Notes: generated by a model not told the origin, from the sequence alone. Shown: positions 17,049 to 25,356, counted from the first letter of the stretch. The stretch: DNA of 64,000 nucleotides from Streptomyces indicus (GCF_900100315.1 NZ_FNFF01000003.1:499086-563085), one strand, 5' to 3'. Program-made: numbers and translations.

Positions 17049-17728
17049 TTGGTGGCCCGCTTCTCCTCGACGAGCGTGACCACGCACTCGATGACCTGCT
17101 GCAGCGTGAGGTCGCTGGTGTCGACCTCGATGGCGTCGTCGGCCTTCGCGAGCGGGGCGACCTTGCGGCCGGAGTCGGCCGCGTCCCGCTTGAGCAGGGC
17201 CTCACGGGTGGCGTTCACGTCCGCGCCCTTGAGCTCGCCGCTGCGGCGGGCGGCACGGGCCTCGGGCGAGGCGGTGAGGAAGATCTTCAGGTCGGCGTGC
17301 GGCAGGACGGTGGTGCCGATGTCGCGGCCCTCGACGACGATGCCGTGCGGGGCGGCCGCGGCGATGGAGCGCTGCAGCTCGGTGATCCGGGTGCGCACCT
17401 CGGGCACGGCGCTGACGGCGCTGACCTTGGAGGTGACGTCCTGCGTACGGATCGGGCCGGCCACGTCGGTGCCGTCGACCGTGATGGTCGGGGCGGACGG
17501 GTCGGTGCCCGAGACGATCTCCGGCTTGTCCGCGGCGGCGGCGATGGCGGCCGGGTCCGTGATGTCGATGCCGTTGTGCACCATCCACCAGGTGATGGCC
17601 CGGTACTGGGCGCCGGTGTCCAGGTAGCTGAGGCCCAGCTGGGCGGCGACGGCCTTCGAGGTGCTCGACTTGCCCGTGCCGGAGGGTCCGTCGATGGCAA
17701 CGATCACTGCGGTGGCGGTGGTGTCCAC
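17045..17728 (-). CDS. cmk: Cytidylate kinase
   Basis: A 227-residue kinase that phosphorylates CMP and dCMP with ATP. The P-loop GPSGTGKSS lies at about residues 14-22, followed by YLDTGAQYRAITW, the CMP-binding insertion (about 60-110), and GIVVEGRDIGTTVLPHADLKIFLTAS, all hallmarks of Cmk. The GTG start has only a weak upstream AAGG. Its stop overlaps the start of plsC. The 308-bp stretch upstream is filled by tandem repeats and separates it from tyrA. Confidence 0.95.
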   Translation of the reverse strand: MDTTATAVIVAIDGPSGTGKSSTSKAVAAQLGLSYLDTGAQYRAITWWMVHNGIDITDPAAIAAAADKPEIVSGTDPSAPTITVDGTDVAGPIRTQDVTSKVSAVSAVPEVRTRITELQRSIAAAAPHGIVVEGRDIGTTVLPHADLKIFLTASPEARAARRSGELKGADVNATREALLKRDAADSGRKVAPLAKADDAIEVDTSDLTLQQVIECVVTLVEEKRATK

Positions 17729-17858
17729 GGGGCTGGGAGCGCCTTTCGTCGGCGGTGGAGTCTGCGGTACGGCGTGAGAACGCCGCCCACCAGGTTACTG
17801 GCTCCTGGGACCCCGCTTTCCCGGCGGCCCGGGGCCCTCGCTCACCGGCCCCGGCCCC

Positions 17859-17965
17859 GCAGGCCGCAGCTCACCGTCCCCGGTCCACGAGCCCGCCCCG
17901 CAGGCCGCGGCTCACAGCCCCCGGTCCACAAGCCCGCCCCGCAGGCCGCGGCTCACCGGCACCCG
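17859..17965. repeat. 41-bp tandem repeat, about 2.6 units
   Basis: GCAGGCCGC recurs at 17859, 17900 and 17941, exactly 41 bp apart, with the intervening sequence (CTCAC..CCCCGGTCCAC.AGCCCGCC) nearly identical. The last copy runs into the 28-bp family. Confidence 0.85.
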
Positions 17966-18013
17966 CGCGCGGGCCACGGCTCACCGGCACCCGCGCGCGG
18001 GCCACGGCTCACG
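17950..18013. repeat. 28-bp tandem repeat with internal palindrome
   Basis: Two identical 28-bp copies (17950-17977 and 17978-18005) and a partial third. Each contains the perfect 12-bp palindrome CCCGCGCGCGGG. They lie just after the tyrA stop (18037, minus strand) and could fold into hairpins that end transcription. Confidence 0.85.
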
Positions 18014-18036
18014 GGCGCCGCAACGGCGTCCCGCTC

Positions 18037-19122
18037 TTACTGCCGCAGCGCCCAGCCGCGGTCCCGCAGCGCCCCCGCCAGCGCGGGCGCCACCTTCGGG
18101 TCCACGAACAGCTGGACCACACCGGCCTGCTGCCCGGTGGCGTGCTCGATGCGGACGTCCTCGATGTTCACGCCCGCCATGCCCGCGTCCGCGAAGATCC
18201 GCGCCAGCTGGCCCGGCTGGTCGGAGATGAGGACGGCGACCGTCTCGTACGCCGTGGGGGCCGAGCCGTGCTTGCCGGGCACCCGTACCTGGCCCGCGTT
18301 GCCCCGGCGCAGCACGGTCTCGATGCCGGCCGCGCCGTCCTGCCGCTTGGCCTCGTCGGAGGACTGCAGCGCGCGCAGCGCGGTCACGGTCTCGTCGAGG
18401 TCGGCCGAGACCTCCGCGAGGAGGTCGGCGACCGGGCCGGGGTTGGCGGAGAGGATGTCGATCCACATCCGCGGGTCCGAGGCCGCGATCCGCGTGACGT
18501 CCCGGATGCCCTGGCCGCACAGCCGTACGGCCGTCTCCTCGGCGTTCTCCAGGCGGGCCGCGACCATGCTGGAGACGAGGTGCGGCATGTGCGAGACGAG
18601 CGCGACCGCGCGGTCGTGGGCGTCCGCGTCCATGACGACGGGCACGGCCCGGCACAGGGCGACCAGTTCCAGGGCGAGGTTCAGGACCTCGGTATCGGTG
18701 GCACGGGTGGGCGTGAGCACCCACGGCCGGCCCTCGAAGAGGTCGGCGGTGGCCGCGAGCGGTCCGGAGCGCTCCTTGCCGGACATCGGGTGCGTGCCGA
18801 TGTACGCCGACAGGTCGAGCCCGAGCTCCTCCAGCTCGCGCCGCGGCCCGGCCTTCACGGAGGCGACGTCCAGGTAGGCGCGGGCCGCACCGCGCCGCAT
18901 GGCGTCGGCGAGGGTCGCGGCCACGTGCGCCGGCGGTACGGCGACGATCGCGAGGTCGACCGGGCCTGCGGGCGGCTCGTCGGTGCCGGCGCCGAGCGCC
19001 GCCGCCGTACGGGCCTGCTCGGGGTCGTGGTCGGCCAGGTGCACCGTGACCCCGCGGCTCTGCAGGGCCAGGGCGGCCGAGGTGCCGATGAGTCCGGTGC
19101 CGATGACGAGAGCGGTTCTCAC
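18037..19122 (-). CDS. tyrA: Prephenate dehydrogenase with ACT domain
   Basis: A 361-residue NAD(P)-dependent enzyme that converts prephenate (or arogenate) to the tyrosine precursor. The Rossmann motif GTGLIGTS is at about residues 9-16; THPMSGKERSG carries the substrate-binding His; and SHMPHLVSS lies in the helical dimerisation domain. A C-terminal ACT domain (about 280-350, ETVAVLISDQPGQLARIF) suggests feedback control by tyrosine. The GTG start overlaps the stop of the chorismate mutase gene by 4 bases, so two successive steps of tyrosine synthesis are coupled. Confidence 0.93.
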   Translation of the reverse strand: MRTALVIGTGLIGTSAALALQSRGVTVHLADHDPEQARTAAALGAGTDEPPAGPVDLAIVAVPPAHVAATLADAMRRGAARAYLDVASVKAGPRRELEELGLDLSAYIGTHPMSGKERSGPLAATADLFEGRPWVLTPTRATDTEVLNLALELVALCRAVPVVMDADAHDRAVALVSHMPHLVSSMVAARLENAEETAVRLCGQGIRDVTRIAASDPRMWIDILSANPGPVADLLAEVSADLDETVTALRALQSSDEAKRQDGAAGIETVLRRGNAGQVRVPGKHGSAPTAYETVAVLISDQPGQLARIFADAGMAGVNIEDVRIEHATGQQAGVVQLFVDPKVAPALAGALRDRGWALRQ

Positions 19123-19481
19123 TGGGCGATGTCCTTGCGCAGAGCGGCGGCGGCACCGAGGTACACATGGGCGATCTCGGAGCGGGGCTTGTCGGATTCG
19201 ATGTGGGCGAGGATGCGGACCACCCGCGGCATGGCGCCGGCGATGTCGAGCTCCTGGGCGCAGATCAGCGGGACGTCGGTGATGCCGAGCTTGCGGGCGG
19301 CGGCCGCCGGGAAGTCGCTGTGCAGGTCGGGGGTCGCGGTGAACCAGACGCTGATCAGGTCGTCCGCGGTCAGCCCGTTGCGTTCGAGCACCTCGGTCAG
19401 CAGCGCGCCGACCTGCTCGTCCATGTGCCCGGCCTCGTCCCGTTCGAGTTGGACCGCGCCCCGGACCGCTCGTACCGCCAC
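19119..19481 (-). CDS. aroH: Chorismate mutase, AroH class
   Basis: A 120-residue chorismate mutase of the compact trimeric AroH type, turning chorismate into prephenate. The conserved start (VRAVRGAVQLERDE), the LLTEVLERNGL helix, SVWFTATPDLHSDFPAAAARKLG and the arginine-bearing MPRVVRILAHIE are all present. GTG at 19481 follows AGGAG. It is first in the aroH-tyrA pair. Its leader carries a short 8-bp tandem repeat. Confidence 0.93.
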   Translation of the reverse strand: MAVRAVRGAVQLERDEAGHMDEQVGALLTEVLERNGLTADDLISVWFTATPDLHSDFPAAAARKLGITDVPLICAQELDIAGAMPRVVRILAHIESDKPRSEIAHVYLGAAAALRKDIAQ

Positions 19482-19515
19482 CGCTGCTGCTCCTCGCCCT
19501 GTGTCCGCCGTACGC

Positions 19516-19555
19516 CTGCTGACGTGCTGACCTGCTGACGTGCTGACCTGCTGAG
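19516..19555. repeat. 8-bp tandem repeat, 5 units, in the aroH leader
   Basis: TGCTGACG and TGCTGACC alternate (19516, 19524, 19532, 19540), closed by TGCTGAGG at 19548. On the aroH strand this reads as GTCAGCA repeated, 35 bp before the start codon. Confidence 0.9.
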
Positions 19556-19648
19556 GCGTACGCCCGCTCCCGCACTTAGGCCTGCGACCGTCGTACGCCC
19601 GTCATCTGCACGTGCTCCGAACAGCCTAGTCAGCGCGGCCGCGGACAG

Positions 19649-19684
19649 CGCGCGGCGCCCGTCTGCCGAGACGGGCGCCGCGCG
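19649..19684 (-). terminator. Terminator after the YidB-like gene
   Basis: A perfect 16-bp stem (19649-19664 with 19669-19684) around a 4-base loop, 38 bp beyond the stop at 19723. Confidence 0.8.
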
Positions 19685-19722
19685 GAGGGGAGGGGGTGGC
19701 CGGTCGGGGGCCGCGGTGTGGA

Positions 19723-20145
19723 CTAGAGGTTCTGCTGCTTCATGAGCTCGTCGAGCGAGGTCGGCAGCTGGCCGGTCGGCGTCAGCTTGTCGACGACCTG
19801 CGGCAGCTGGGCGGCGATCTCGTTGGCCGCCTGCTCCTGGGTGATGCCGTTCTTGTCGGCGACCTCCTGGAGCGTGTCCGTGGGCAGCGCCTCCTGCACC
19901 TGGGCGCCGGTCACGGGCTGGTTGTCGCCGGTGCCGACCCAGGAGCCCGTCTGCTCCGTCAGACCGGCCTTGTTGAGGCCTTCGAGGAGGCCCGAGAGCG
20001 GGTTGTTGCCGCCCGACTGACCGCCCAGGAAGGACTGCAGCAGCTGGGCCAGGATGTTGCCGCCTCCGCCGCCGGAACCGCCCTGTCCGCCACCGAGGAG
20101 GCCGCCGAGGAGGCTGCCGAGATCCGGTCCGCTGTTACCCGCCAT
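19723..20145 (-). CDS. YidB/DUF937 family protein
   Basis: A 140-residue protein with a Gly/Ser/Gln-rich N-terminus (SLLGGLLGGGQGG type) and a helical C-terminal domain (VTGAQVQEALPTDTLQEVADKNGITQEQAANEIAAQLPQ read in parts), which matches the YidB/DUF937 family of unknown role. The ATG at 20145 follows AAAGG by 7 bases. It is monocistronic, with its own terminator, and divergent from the nucleotidyltransferase gene. Confidence 0.8.
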   Translation of the reverse strand: MAGNSGPDLGSLLGGLLGGGQGGSGGGGGNILAQLLQSFLGGQSGGNNPLSGLLEGLNKAGLTEQTGSWVGTGDNQPVTGAQVQEALPTDTLQEVADKNGITQEQAANEIAAQLPQVVDKLTPTGQLPTSLDELMKQQNL

Positions 20146-20348
20146 GGTCGCGCCTTTCGAGAGTGTGCCGGGGCCCGGCGGGCGTACCGCACGGAGCATC
20201 CCACCTAGCGTGGACAGTCCAAATGTCACCCGATCCCCGCACTCCTGCCACTTGGCGCGACCGGGCCGTGGGGCCTTCGGACGGTGGCGGTCCGGGCCCC
20301 GGATCACCGCGGCCGGGCGGCGGCGGTGATCCCGTACGCTCCCTCCCC

Positions 20349-21035
20349 ATGCGCCCCGAAGAGCTCGTCCGCGACCACACCGTCTACTCCTGTGTGATGG
20401 GCTCACATGCCTTCGGGCTGGCCACGGACTCCAGTGACACCGACCGGCGCGGGGTGTTCCTCGCGCCGACCCCGCTGTTCTGGAGCTTCGAGAAGCCGCC
20501 CACGCACGTCGAGGGGCCGCTGGACGAACAGTTCTCCTGGGAGCTGGAGCGCTTCTGCGAGCTGGCCCTGCGCGCCAACCCCAACATCCTGGAGTGCCTG
20601 CACTCCCCGCTGGTCGAGCGGATCGACGACACCGGACGTGAACTGCTCGCCCTGCGCGGTGCGTTCCTCTCCCGGCAGGCGTACACGACCTTCACGCGCT
20701 ACGCGCTCGGCCAGCGCAAGAAGCTGGACGCGGACGTTCGTACGCACGGGGCACCGCGCTGGAAGCACGCGATGCACCTGCTCCGCCTGCTCCACTCCTG
20801 CCGCGACCTGCTGCGCACGGGCACGCTCACGATCGACGTGGGCGAGGCCCGCGAGGACCTGCTGGCCGTGAAGCGCGGCGAGGTCCCGTGGCCCGAGGTG
20901 GAACGCCGCATGACGGCCCTCGGCGAGCAGGCGGAGACGGCCGCCGCCCACTCCCCGCTCCCGGCCGAGCCCGACAGGGCGGCGGTGGAGGACTTCCTCT
21001 TCCGGGTACGGCGCCGCTCGGCCGCGTCTGTGTGA
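20349..21035 (+). CDS. Predicted nucleotidyltransferase (RlaP/YcgL-like)
   Basis: A 228-residue protein of the polymerase-beta-type nucleotidyltransferase superfamily. GSHAFGLATDSSDTDRRG (about residues 18-35) is the diagnostic GSxxxG-SDxD motif with its metal-binding aspartates. The rest is helical, with QRKKLDADVRTHG and KHAMHLLRLLHS, as in the RlaP family associated in some genomes with RNA ligases; no ligase is nearby here. The ATG at 20349 has little in the way of a ribosome binding site. Substrate unknown. Confidence 0.78.
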   Translation: MRPEELVRDHTVYSCVMGSHAFGLATDSSDTDRRGVFLAPTPLFWSFEKPPTHVEGPLDEQFSWELERFCELALRANPNILECLHSPLVERIDDTGRELLALRGAFLSRQAYTTFTRYALGQRKKLDADVRTHGAPRWKHAMHLLRLLHSCRDLLRTGTLTIDVGEAREDLLAVKRGEVPWPEVERRMTALGEQAETAAAHSPLPAEPDRAAVEDFLFRVRRRSAASV

Positions 21036-21096
21036 CGCCCGCCCTGACCGTCACGCCCCCTTGACGAAGTCGCTCCCCGCCGGGCGACCATGCCGT

Positions 21097-21678
21097 GTGA
21101 TCCGTTCCGTGTCGACGCCTCCCGCCATCGAGCGGGGTTCACTCGCGAGCCGCCCGCAACCCCGACTGACCGCCCCCGCGGGCCTGCTGCTGCGCCCGTG
21201 GCGGACAGCGGACGCGCCGGCCTTCCTCGCGGCGTACCAGGACGCCGCCATCCGCCGCTGGCACACGCGCCGCCCGGCCGACGAACAGCAGGTCCTCCAG
21301 TGGTTCGACGCCTACCGCCAGGACTGGGCTGCCGAGCGCGGCGGGCACTGGGCCGTGGTCGGCGACGACGGGGTGCGCGGCCGGATCGCGCTGCGCGACT
21401 GGGACTTCGACGACGGCCTCGCCGAGGTCGCCTACTGGGTGCTGCCGGCAGCCCGCGGCCGCGGGGTGGCCACGCACGCCGTGCAGGCGCTGACCTCATG
21501 GGCCGTGGACGAGGCCGGCTTCCACCGGCTGCACCTGGACCACTCGACCCGTAACCACGCCTCCTGCAGGGTCGCCACCAAGTGCGGCTACGAACTGGAG
21601 GGCACCAAGCGCAGCGCCGCCGTCCACGACGACGGCAGGCACGACATGCACCTGCACGCCCGCATCCGCAGCGCCTGA
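21097..21678 (+). CDS. GNAT family N-acetyltransferase (RimJ/RimL-like)
   Basis: A 193-residue acetyltransferase of the RimJ/RimL group. After a 25-residue lead, LLLRPWRTADAPAFLAAY opens the fold; the acetyl-CoA-binding stretch VLPAARGRGVATHAVQAL has the R/Q-x-x-G-x-A pattern, and NHASCRVATKCGYELEGTKR is the typical C-terminal signature. Substrate unknown; ribosomal proteins, small amines and antibiotics are all used by relatives. I choose GTG at 21097; a second GTG four codons on is equally possible. Confidence 0.85.
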   Translation: MIRSVSTPPAIERGSLASRPQPRLTAPAGLLLRPWRTADAPAFLAAYQDAAIRRWHTRRPADEQQVLQWFDAYRQDWAAERGGHWAVVGDDGVRGRIALRDWDFDDGLAEVAYWVLPAARGRGVATHAVQALTSWAVDEAGFHRLHLDHSTRNHASCRVATKCGYELEGTKRSAAVHDDGRHDMHLHARIRSA

Positions 21679-21722
21679 ACACAAGCCGCCGCCTGCGCTC
21701 CCCGCTCCGGCGAGCTCACAGC

Positions 21723-22847
21723 TCACGCATCCCACAAAGCCCCAAGCCCCACCAACTCACTCCGATACTCGATCCGGTCCGCCCACGCGGCGGGCCAGCA
21801 CCCCGCGCCCAGGTGGGCGCCGGCGAACGCGCCCGCCAGGCAGGCGATCGAGTCCGAGTCGCCGGAGGTCACCGCCGCCCGGCGGAGTGCCGTGACCGGC
21901 TCGTCGGGGAACATCAGGAAGCACAGCAGGCCCGTGGCGAAGGCCTCTTCGGCGATCCAGCCCTCGCCCGTCGCGAGACACGGATCGGTCTCCTCGTTCA
22001 CCGAGCGCACCGCCTCCGCGAGCCGCGCCAGGATCTCCAGGCACTCGTCCCAGCCGCGCGCGATGAAGTGCTCGGGGGACGGGTCCTGCGCGCGGGTCCA
22101 CAGGTCGCCGAGCCAGCGCTCGTGGTACGTGGTGCGGTTCTCGAGGGCGTACGAGCGCAGCAGCCCGGTCAGCGCCATCGGGTCCGCGCCCTGGGCCAGC
22201 AGGTGGACGGCACGGGCCGTGAGGTCGGAGGCCGCGAGCGCCGTCGGGTGGCCGTGCGTGAGCGCGGACTGCAACTGGGCGGCGCCCGCCCGCTGTTCCT
22301 CGCTGAGGCCGGGCACGAGCCCGATCGGTGCCACCCGCATGTTTGCCCCGCAGCCCTTCGAGCCCACCTGGCTCGCCTCCTGCCAGGGCCGCTCGCCGTC
22401 CAGGAGCCGGCAGGCGACCATGCAGGTGCGTCCGGGGGCGCGGTTGTTCTCGGGCGAGTGGTACCACTCCACGAACTCCGGCCGTACGGCGTGCTCCATC
22501 CGCTGGGGACCGAGCAGCCCGCGGTCCATGGCGGTGCGCAGGCCGCGGCCGAGGGCGAGGGTCATCTGGGTGTCGTCGGTGACGATCGCCGGCCGCGGCA
22601 GTTCCAGGGCGCGCCAAGGGCCGTACGAGGAAAGGATCGTCGGCACGTTCTTGAACTCGGTGGGGAAGCCGAGGGCGTCCCCGAGCGCGAGCCCGATGAG
22701 CGAGCCCGTCGCCGCCTGCTTCGTGTGCCCGTTGCTCGCGGACTGCCGGGGCGTGTTCGTGAGCGGTGTGTTCGTGCGGGGCGTGTCCGTCGGCGCCGTG
22801 TTCGCGGGCGTCGGGTCCGTCGGCGGCAGGTTCGTCGGTGTGGTCAT
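21723..22847 (-). CDS. ADP-ribosylglycohydrolase family protein
   Basis: A 374-residue member of the ADP-ribosylglycohydrolase (DraG/ARH) family. After a Thr/Pro/Asn-rich low-complexity N-terminus (about 1-40, 5-residue repeats), the domain shows GSLIGLALGDALG, TDDTQMTLALG and, near the end, TSGDSDSIACLAGAFAGAHLG, the paired Asp motifs that bind two Mg ions. It would cut ADP-ribose from proteins, nucleic acids or small molecules. ATG at 22847 follows AAGGA and overlaps the Nudix/NrtR gene stop by 4 bases. As last gene of the pnuC operon it could return ADP-ribose to NAD metabolism. Confidence 0.9.
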   Translation of the reverse strand: MTTPTNLPPTDPTPANTAPTDTPRTNTPLTNTPRQSASNGHTKQAATGSLIGLALGDALGFPTEFKNVPTILSSYGPWRALELPRPAIVTDDTQMTLALGRGLRTAMDRGLLGPQRMEHAVRPEFVEWYHSPENNRAPGRTCMVACRLLDGERPWQEASQVGSKGCGANMRVAPIGLVPGLSEEQRAGAAQLQSALTHGHPTALAASDLTARAVHLLAQGADPMALTGLLRSYALENRTTYHERWLGDLWTRAQDPSPEHFIARGWDECLEILARLAEAVRSVNEETDPCLATGEGWIAEEAFATGLLCFLMFPDEPVTALRRAAVTSGDSDSIACLAGAFAGAHLGAGCWPAAWADRIEYRSELVGLGALWDA

Positions 22848-23581
22848 CGGGAGCGTCCTTCCGGTGAGGTGGGTCGCAGAAGCGGGGGGTGGAGGGTCGC
22901 CGCGGTGCCCGCCCGGTAGAGGGCGGCGGGTTTGCCGCGGCCGCCGGTCAGCCGCGCACCCCCGGGCACCGGCTCCACGAACCCGGGCGTCGCGAGCACC
23001 TTGCGCCGGAAGTTGGGCCGGTCGAGGCCCGTCCCCCACACCGTCTCGTAGACCTGCTGCAACTCGCCGAGCGTGAACTCGGGCGGGCAGAAGGAGGTCG
23101 CGAGGCAGCTGTACTCGAGCTTCGCGCCGATCCGGTCGTGTGCGTCGGCGAGGATCCGGTCGTGGTCGAAGGCCAGCGCCCCGACGGCACGGAACGGCCG
23201 CCACTGCGCCTGCGCCGCGTCCCCGCCGCCGCGCGGCTCGGGCAGATCGGGCCCGAGCGCGGCGAAGGCGACGGACACGACGCGCATCCGGGGGTCGCGC
23301 TCGGGTTCGCTGTAGGTCCGCAGTTGTTCGAGGTGCAGTCCGGAGACGTCGGACAGGCCGGTCTCCTCGGCGAGTTCGCGCCGCGCGGCCGTCTCCGCCG
23401 ATTCGCGCGGCAGCACGAAACCGCCGGGCAGCGCCCACCTCCCGGCGTACGGCTCCTGGCCGCGCTCGACGAGCAGCACCTGCAGGTCGCCGTCGCGCAC
23501 GGTGAACACCGCGAGGTCGACGGTGACGGCGAACGGGGTGAAGGCATGAGGGTCGTAGCCCTGCGGCGCCCGTGGGTTCAT
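22844..23581 (-). CDS. nrtR: NrtR-type Nudix regulator / Nudix hydrolase
   Basis: A 245-residue protein with an N-terminal Nudix domain and a C-terminal winged-helix-like region (about 150-215, FTLGELQQVYETVWGTGLDRPNFRRKVL). This is the architecture of NrtR, the repressor of NAD-cofactor genes that releases DNA on binding ADP-ribose or related ligands. The Nudix box here is complete (GX5EX7REL-x-EE-x-G), so it may also hydrolyse ADP-ribose, while some NrtR proteins have lost this. It lies between nadR and an ADP-ribosylglycohydrolase, with 4-base overlaps at both ends, and a matching palindrome covers the operon promoter at 25357-25379. Confidence 0.85.
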   Translation of the reverse strand: MNPRAPQGYDPHAFTPFAVTVDLAVFTVRDGDLQVLLVERGQEPYAGRWALPGGFVLPRESAETAARRELAEETGLSDVSGLHLEQLRTYSEPERDPRMRVVSVAFAALGPDLPEPRGGGDAAQAQWRPFRAVGALAFDHDRILADAHDRIGAKLEYSCLATSFCPPEFTLGELQQVYETVWGTGLDRPNFRRKVLATPGFVEPVPGGARLTGGRGKPAALYRAGTAATLHPPLLRPTSPEGRSR

Positions 23582-24702
23582 CGCTTCTCCGGGAGCGGGT
23601 CGGTGAACTGCCAGCCGGCACCGAGCAGGGCGTCGACGGCGGCCACGGCGTCGGCGAGGCGCTTGTCGTGTGCCCCGGTCAGGACGCGGAAGTCCCTTCC
23701 GGTACGGGCCAGTTCGGCGCGGAAGCGTCCGGTCATCCAGGGGCGCAGCTCCTCCCCCTCACGCAGCCCGTCGTCCTCGAAGGCCACACCTTCGTGGTCG
23801 GTGAGCAGCCACAGGTGCTGGCCGGCGGGCTCGGGTTCGGCGGGGTACGGGCGGCCGCCCATGTACCGCTCGTGCCAGATGGTGGTGGCGAAGGCGTCGG
23901 TGTCGCAGAAGAGCACCGGCGAGCCGGTCCGCGCGGCCGCGTCCTCGCGCCGCCGCTGCTCGCGGGCGATGACCGGGAACTCCTCGGAGGAGAAGGTCAC
24001 TTCACCCCAGTCCGCGTCCGGCCGCTCGGCCCGCAGCGCGGCCAGCTTCTGCTCGCTGTACTCGCGTCCGTACTCGTCCACGCACCGCGTGGAGGCCCAG
24101 ACGCCGCCGCGGGCCCGGTAGTGCTCGGTGAGCGCGCGGGCCATGGTCGTGGTGCCGGTGGACTCCGCCCCGAGCACCACGACCCGGCGCGCGAGCGCGG
24201 CCCGTACCGGCTCGGCGAGGAACTCCCAGTTCCCCACGGGGTCCTTGCGCACGGCCGTCCCCGACACGGGGAATCGGGACCGCTCGGCGTCCACGCACAC
24301 ATGCCGCGCCCCGAACCGCCGCGCCAGCTCGTCCCCGTACGCCTCCGAGGTGAACACCGCGTCGACGCGCTCGGGCACGGCCCCGCGGAAGACGGCCATG
24401 TGCGCGGCCCACACGTCGGGGTCGTTCAGGTCCATCGGGATGTCGTCCACGGCACCGATCACCCGTACGTCCGGATGCACCTCCCGCATCCACGCCAGCC
24501 GCTCGTCGAGGGGCACGGACTCCACGGAGGCCGCGCACACGAGCACGGTCAGCCGCTCGCACCGCGCCGCCGCCTCCCGTACGAGGTGGTGGTGGCCGGC
24601 GTGCGGCGGATAGAACTTGCCGAGGACGAGCCCGTGTTCGAAGCGCTCACCCACGCCCTCACCGTCCCGTGCCCTCGTCCCGAAACCGTCCCGCGCGCTC
24701 AT
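23578..24702 (-). CDS. nadR: NadR-like bifunctional NMN adenylyltransferase / ribosylnicotinamide kinase
   Basis: A 374-residue protein without the HTH of enterobacterial NadR. The N-terminal half (about 20-170) is a nucleotidyltransferase: LGKFYPPHAGHHHLV is the HIGH-type site and FPVSGTAVRKDP the SGTxxR motif, expected to adenylate NMN to NAD. The C-terminal half (about 176-360) matches the ribosylnicotinamide kinase domain (DEYGREYSEQKL, FCDTDAFATTIW). Its P-loop reads GAESTGTTT, with Thr184 where Lys is normal, so the kinase step may be altered. ATG at 24702 overlaps the pnuC stop by 4 bases. Confidence 0.88.
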   Translation of the reverse strand: MSARDGFGTRARDGEGVGERFEHGLVLGKFYPPHAGHHHLVREAAARCERLTVLVCAASVESVPLDERLAWMREVHPDVRVIGAVDDIPMDLNDPDVWAAHMAVFRGAVPERVDAVFTSEAYGDELARRFGARHVCVDAERSRFPVSGTAVRKDPVGNWEFLAEPVRAALARRVVVLGAESTGTTTMARALTEHYRARGGVWASTRCVDEYGREYSEQKLAALRAERPDADWGEVTFSSEEFPVIAREQRRREDAAARTGSPVLFCDTDAFATTIWHERYMGGRPYPAEPEPAGQHLWLLTDHEGVAFEDDGLREGEELRPWMTGRFRAELARTGRDFRVLTGAHDKRLADAVAAVDALLGAGWQFTDPLPEKR

Positions 24703-25346
24703 GCCGCCATCACCGCCTCGCGTGCCACGAGGTCGCGGCGCCAGTTGCGCAGTCCGAGCACACACAGCGTCATGAAGCCGACGTACAGGAGCGAGGTCAG
24801 GTACAGCTCCTTGTACGCGTACAGCGGGATGTAGACCACGTCCGCCGCGATCCACAGCCACCAGGACTCCAGCCGCTTGCGGCACTGCCCGTACGTGGCC
24901 ATCAGGGACAGGGCGGTGGTCAGCGCGTCCCAGATCGGGACCGTGGAGTCGGTGGCCCGGTCCAGGAGGAGCGTGATCGCCACGGTCCCCACCACCCCTG
25001 CCGCGCCCAGCCACATCCATTCGGTGCGGGTCGTACGCCGCACCGGAAGGGACTCGGCGGAGCCCGGGCCACCCCCGTGGGCCCAGGTCCACCAGCCGTA
25101 CACGGCAAGGGTGATGAAGACGATCTGGAGGCCGGCGTCGGCGTACAGGCCGGCCTGCGTGAACAGGAGGATGAAGAACAGGTTGTTCGCGATGCCGATC
25201 GGCCAGTTCGCGAGGTGCTGCCGCGCCACCAGCCACACGCACAGCGCCCCGCTGCCGAAGCCGAGCACCTCGGTCCAAGTGACCGGGGTGTCGAGCAGCG
25301 TGAACAACGGCTGCCGCAAGGGGTCGAGCCACTCCGCGAGACTCAC
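24699..25346 (-). CDS. pnuC: Nicotinamide riboside/mononucleotide transporter PnuC
   Basis: A 215-residue membrane protein of the PnuC family with about seven hydrophobic segments. Signature pieces are NWPIGIANNLFFILLF, YGWWTWAHG, and the C-terminal WWLWIAADVVYIPLYAYKELYLTSLLY. It imports nicotinamide riboside, which the adjacent NadR would trap. The start is GTG at 25346 because AAGGAGG lies 5 bases upstream; in-frame ATG codons further up fall in the operator and would lack a site. It is the first gene of pnuC-nadR-nrtR-ADP-ribosylglycohydrolase, all joined by ATGA overlaps. Confidence 0.92.
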   Translation of the reverse strand: MSLAEWLDPLRQPLFTLLDTPVTWTEVLGFGSGALCVWLVARQHLANWPIGIANNLFFILLFTQAGLYADAGLQIVFITLAVYGWWTWAHGGGPGSAESLPVRRTTRTEWMWLGAAGVVGTVAITLLLDRATDSTVPIWDALTTALSLMATYGQCRKRLESWWLWIAADVVYIPLYAYKELYLTSLLYVGFMTLCVLGLRNWRRDLVAREAVMAA

Positions 25347-25356
25347 GCCCGCCTCC

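Larger units (their letters stand above)
17729..18036. other. Repeat-filled spacer between tyrA and cmk
   Basis: These 308 bp contain no gene I can support. Most of the length is two adjoining tandem repeat families (listed separately). The cmk promoter, if separate, must lie in the remaining bases near 17730-17830. Confidence 0.6.
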
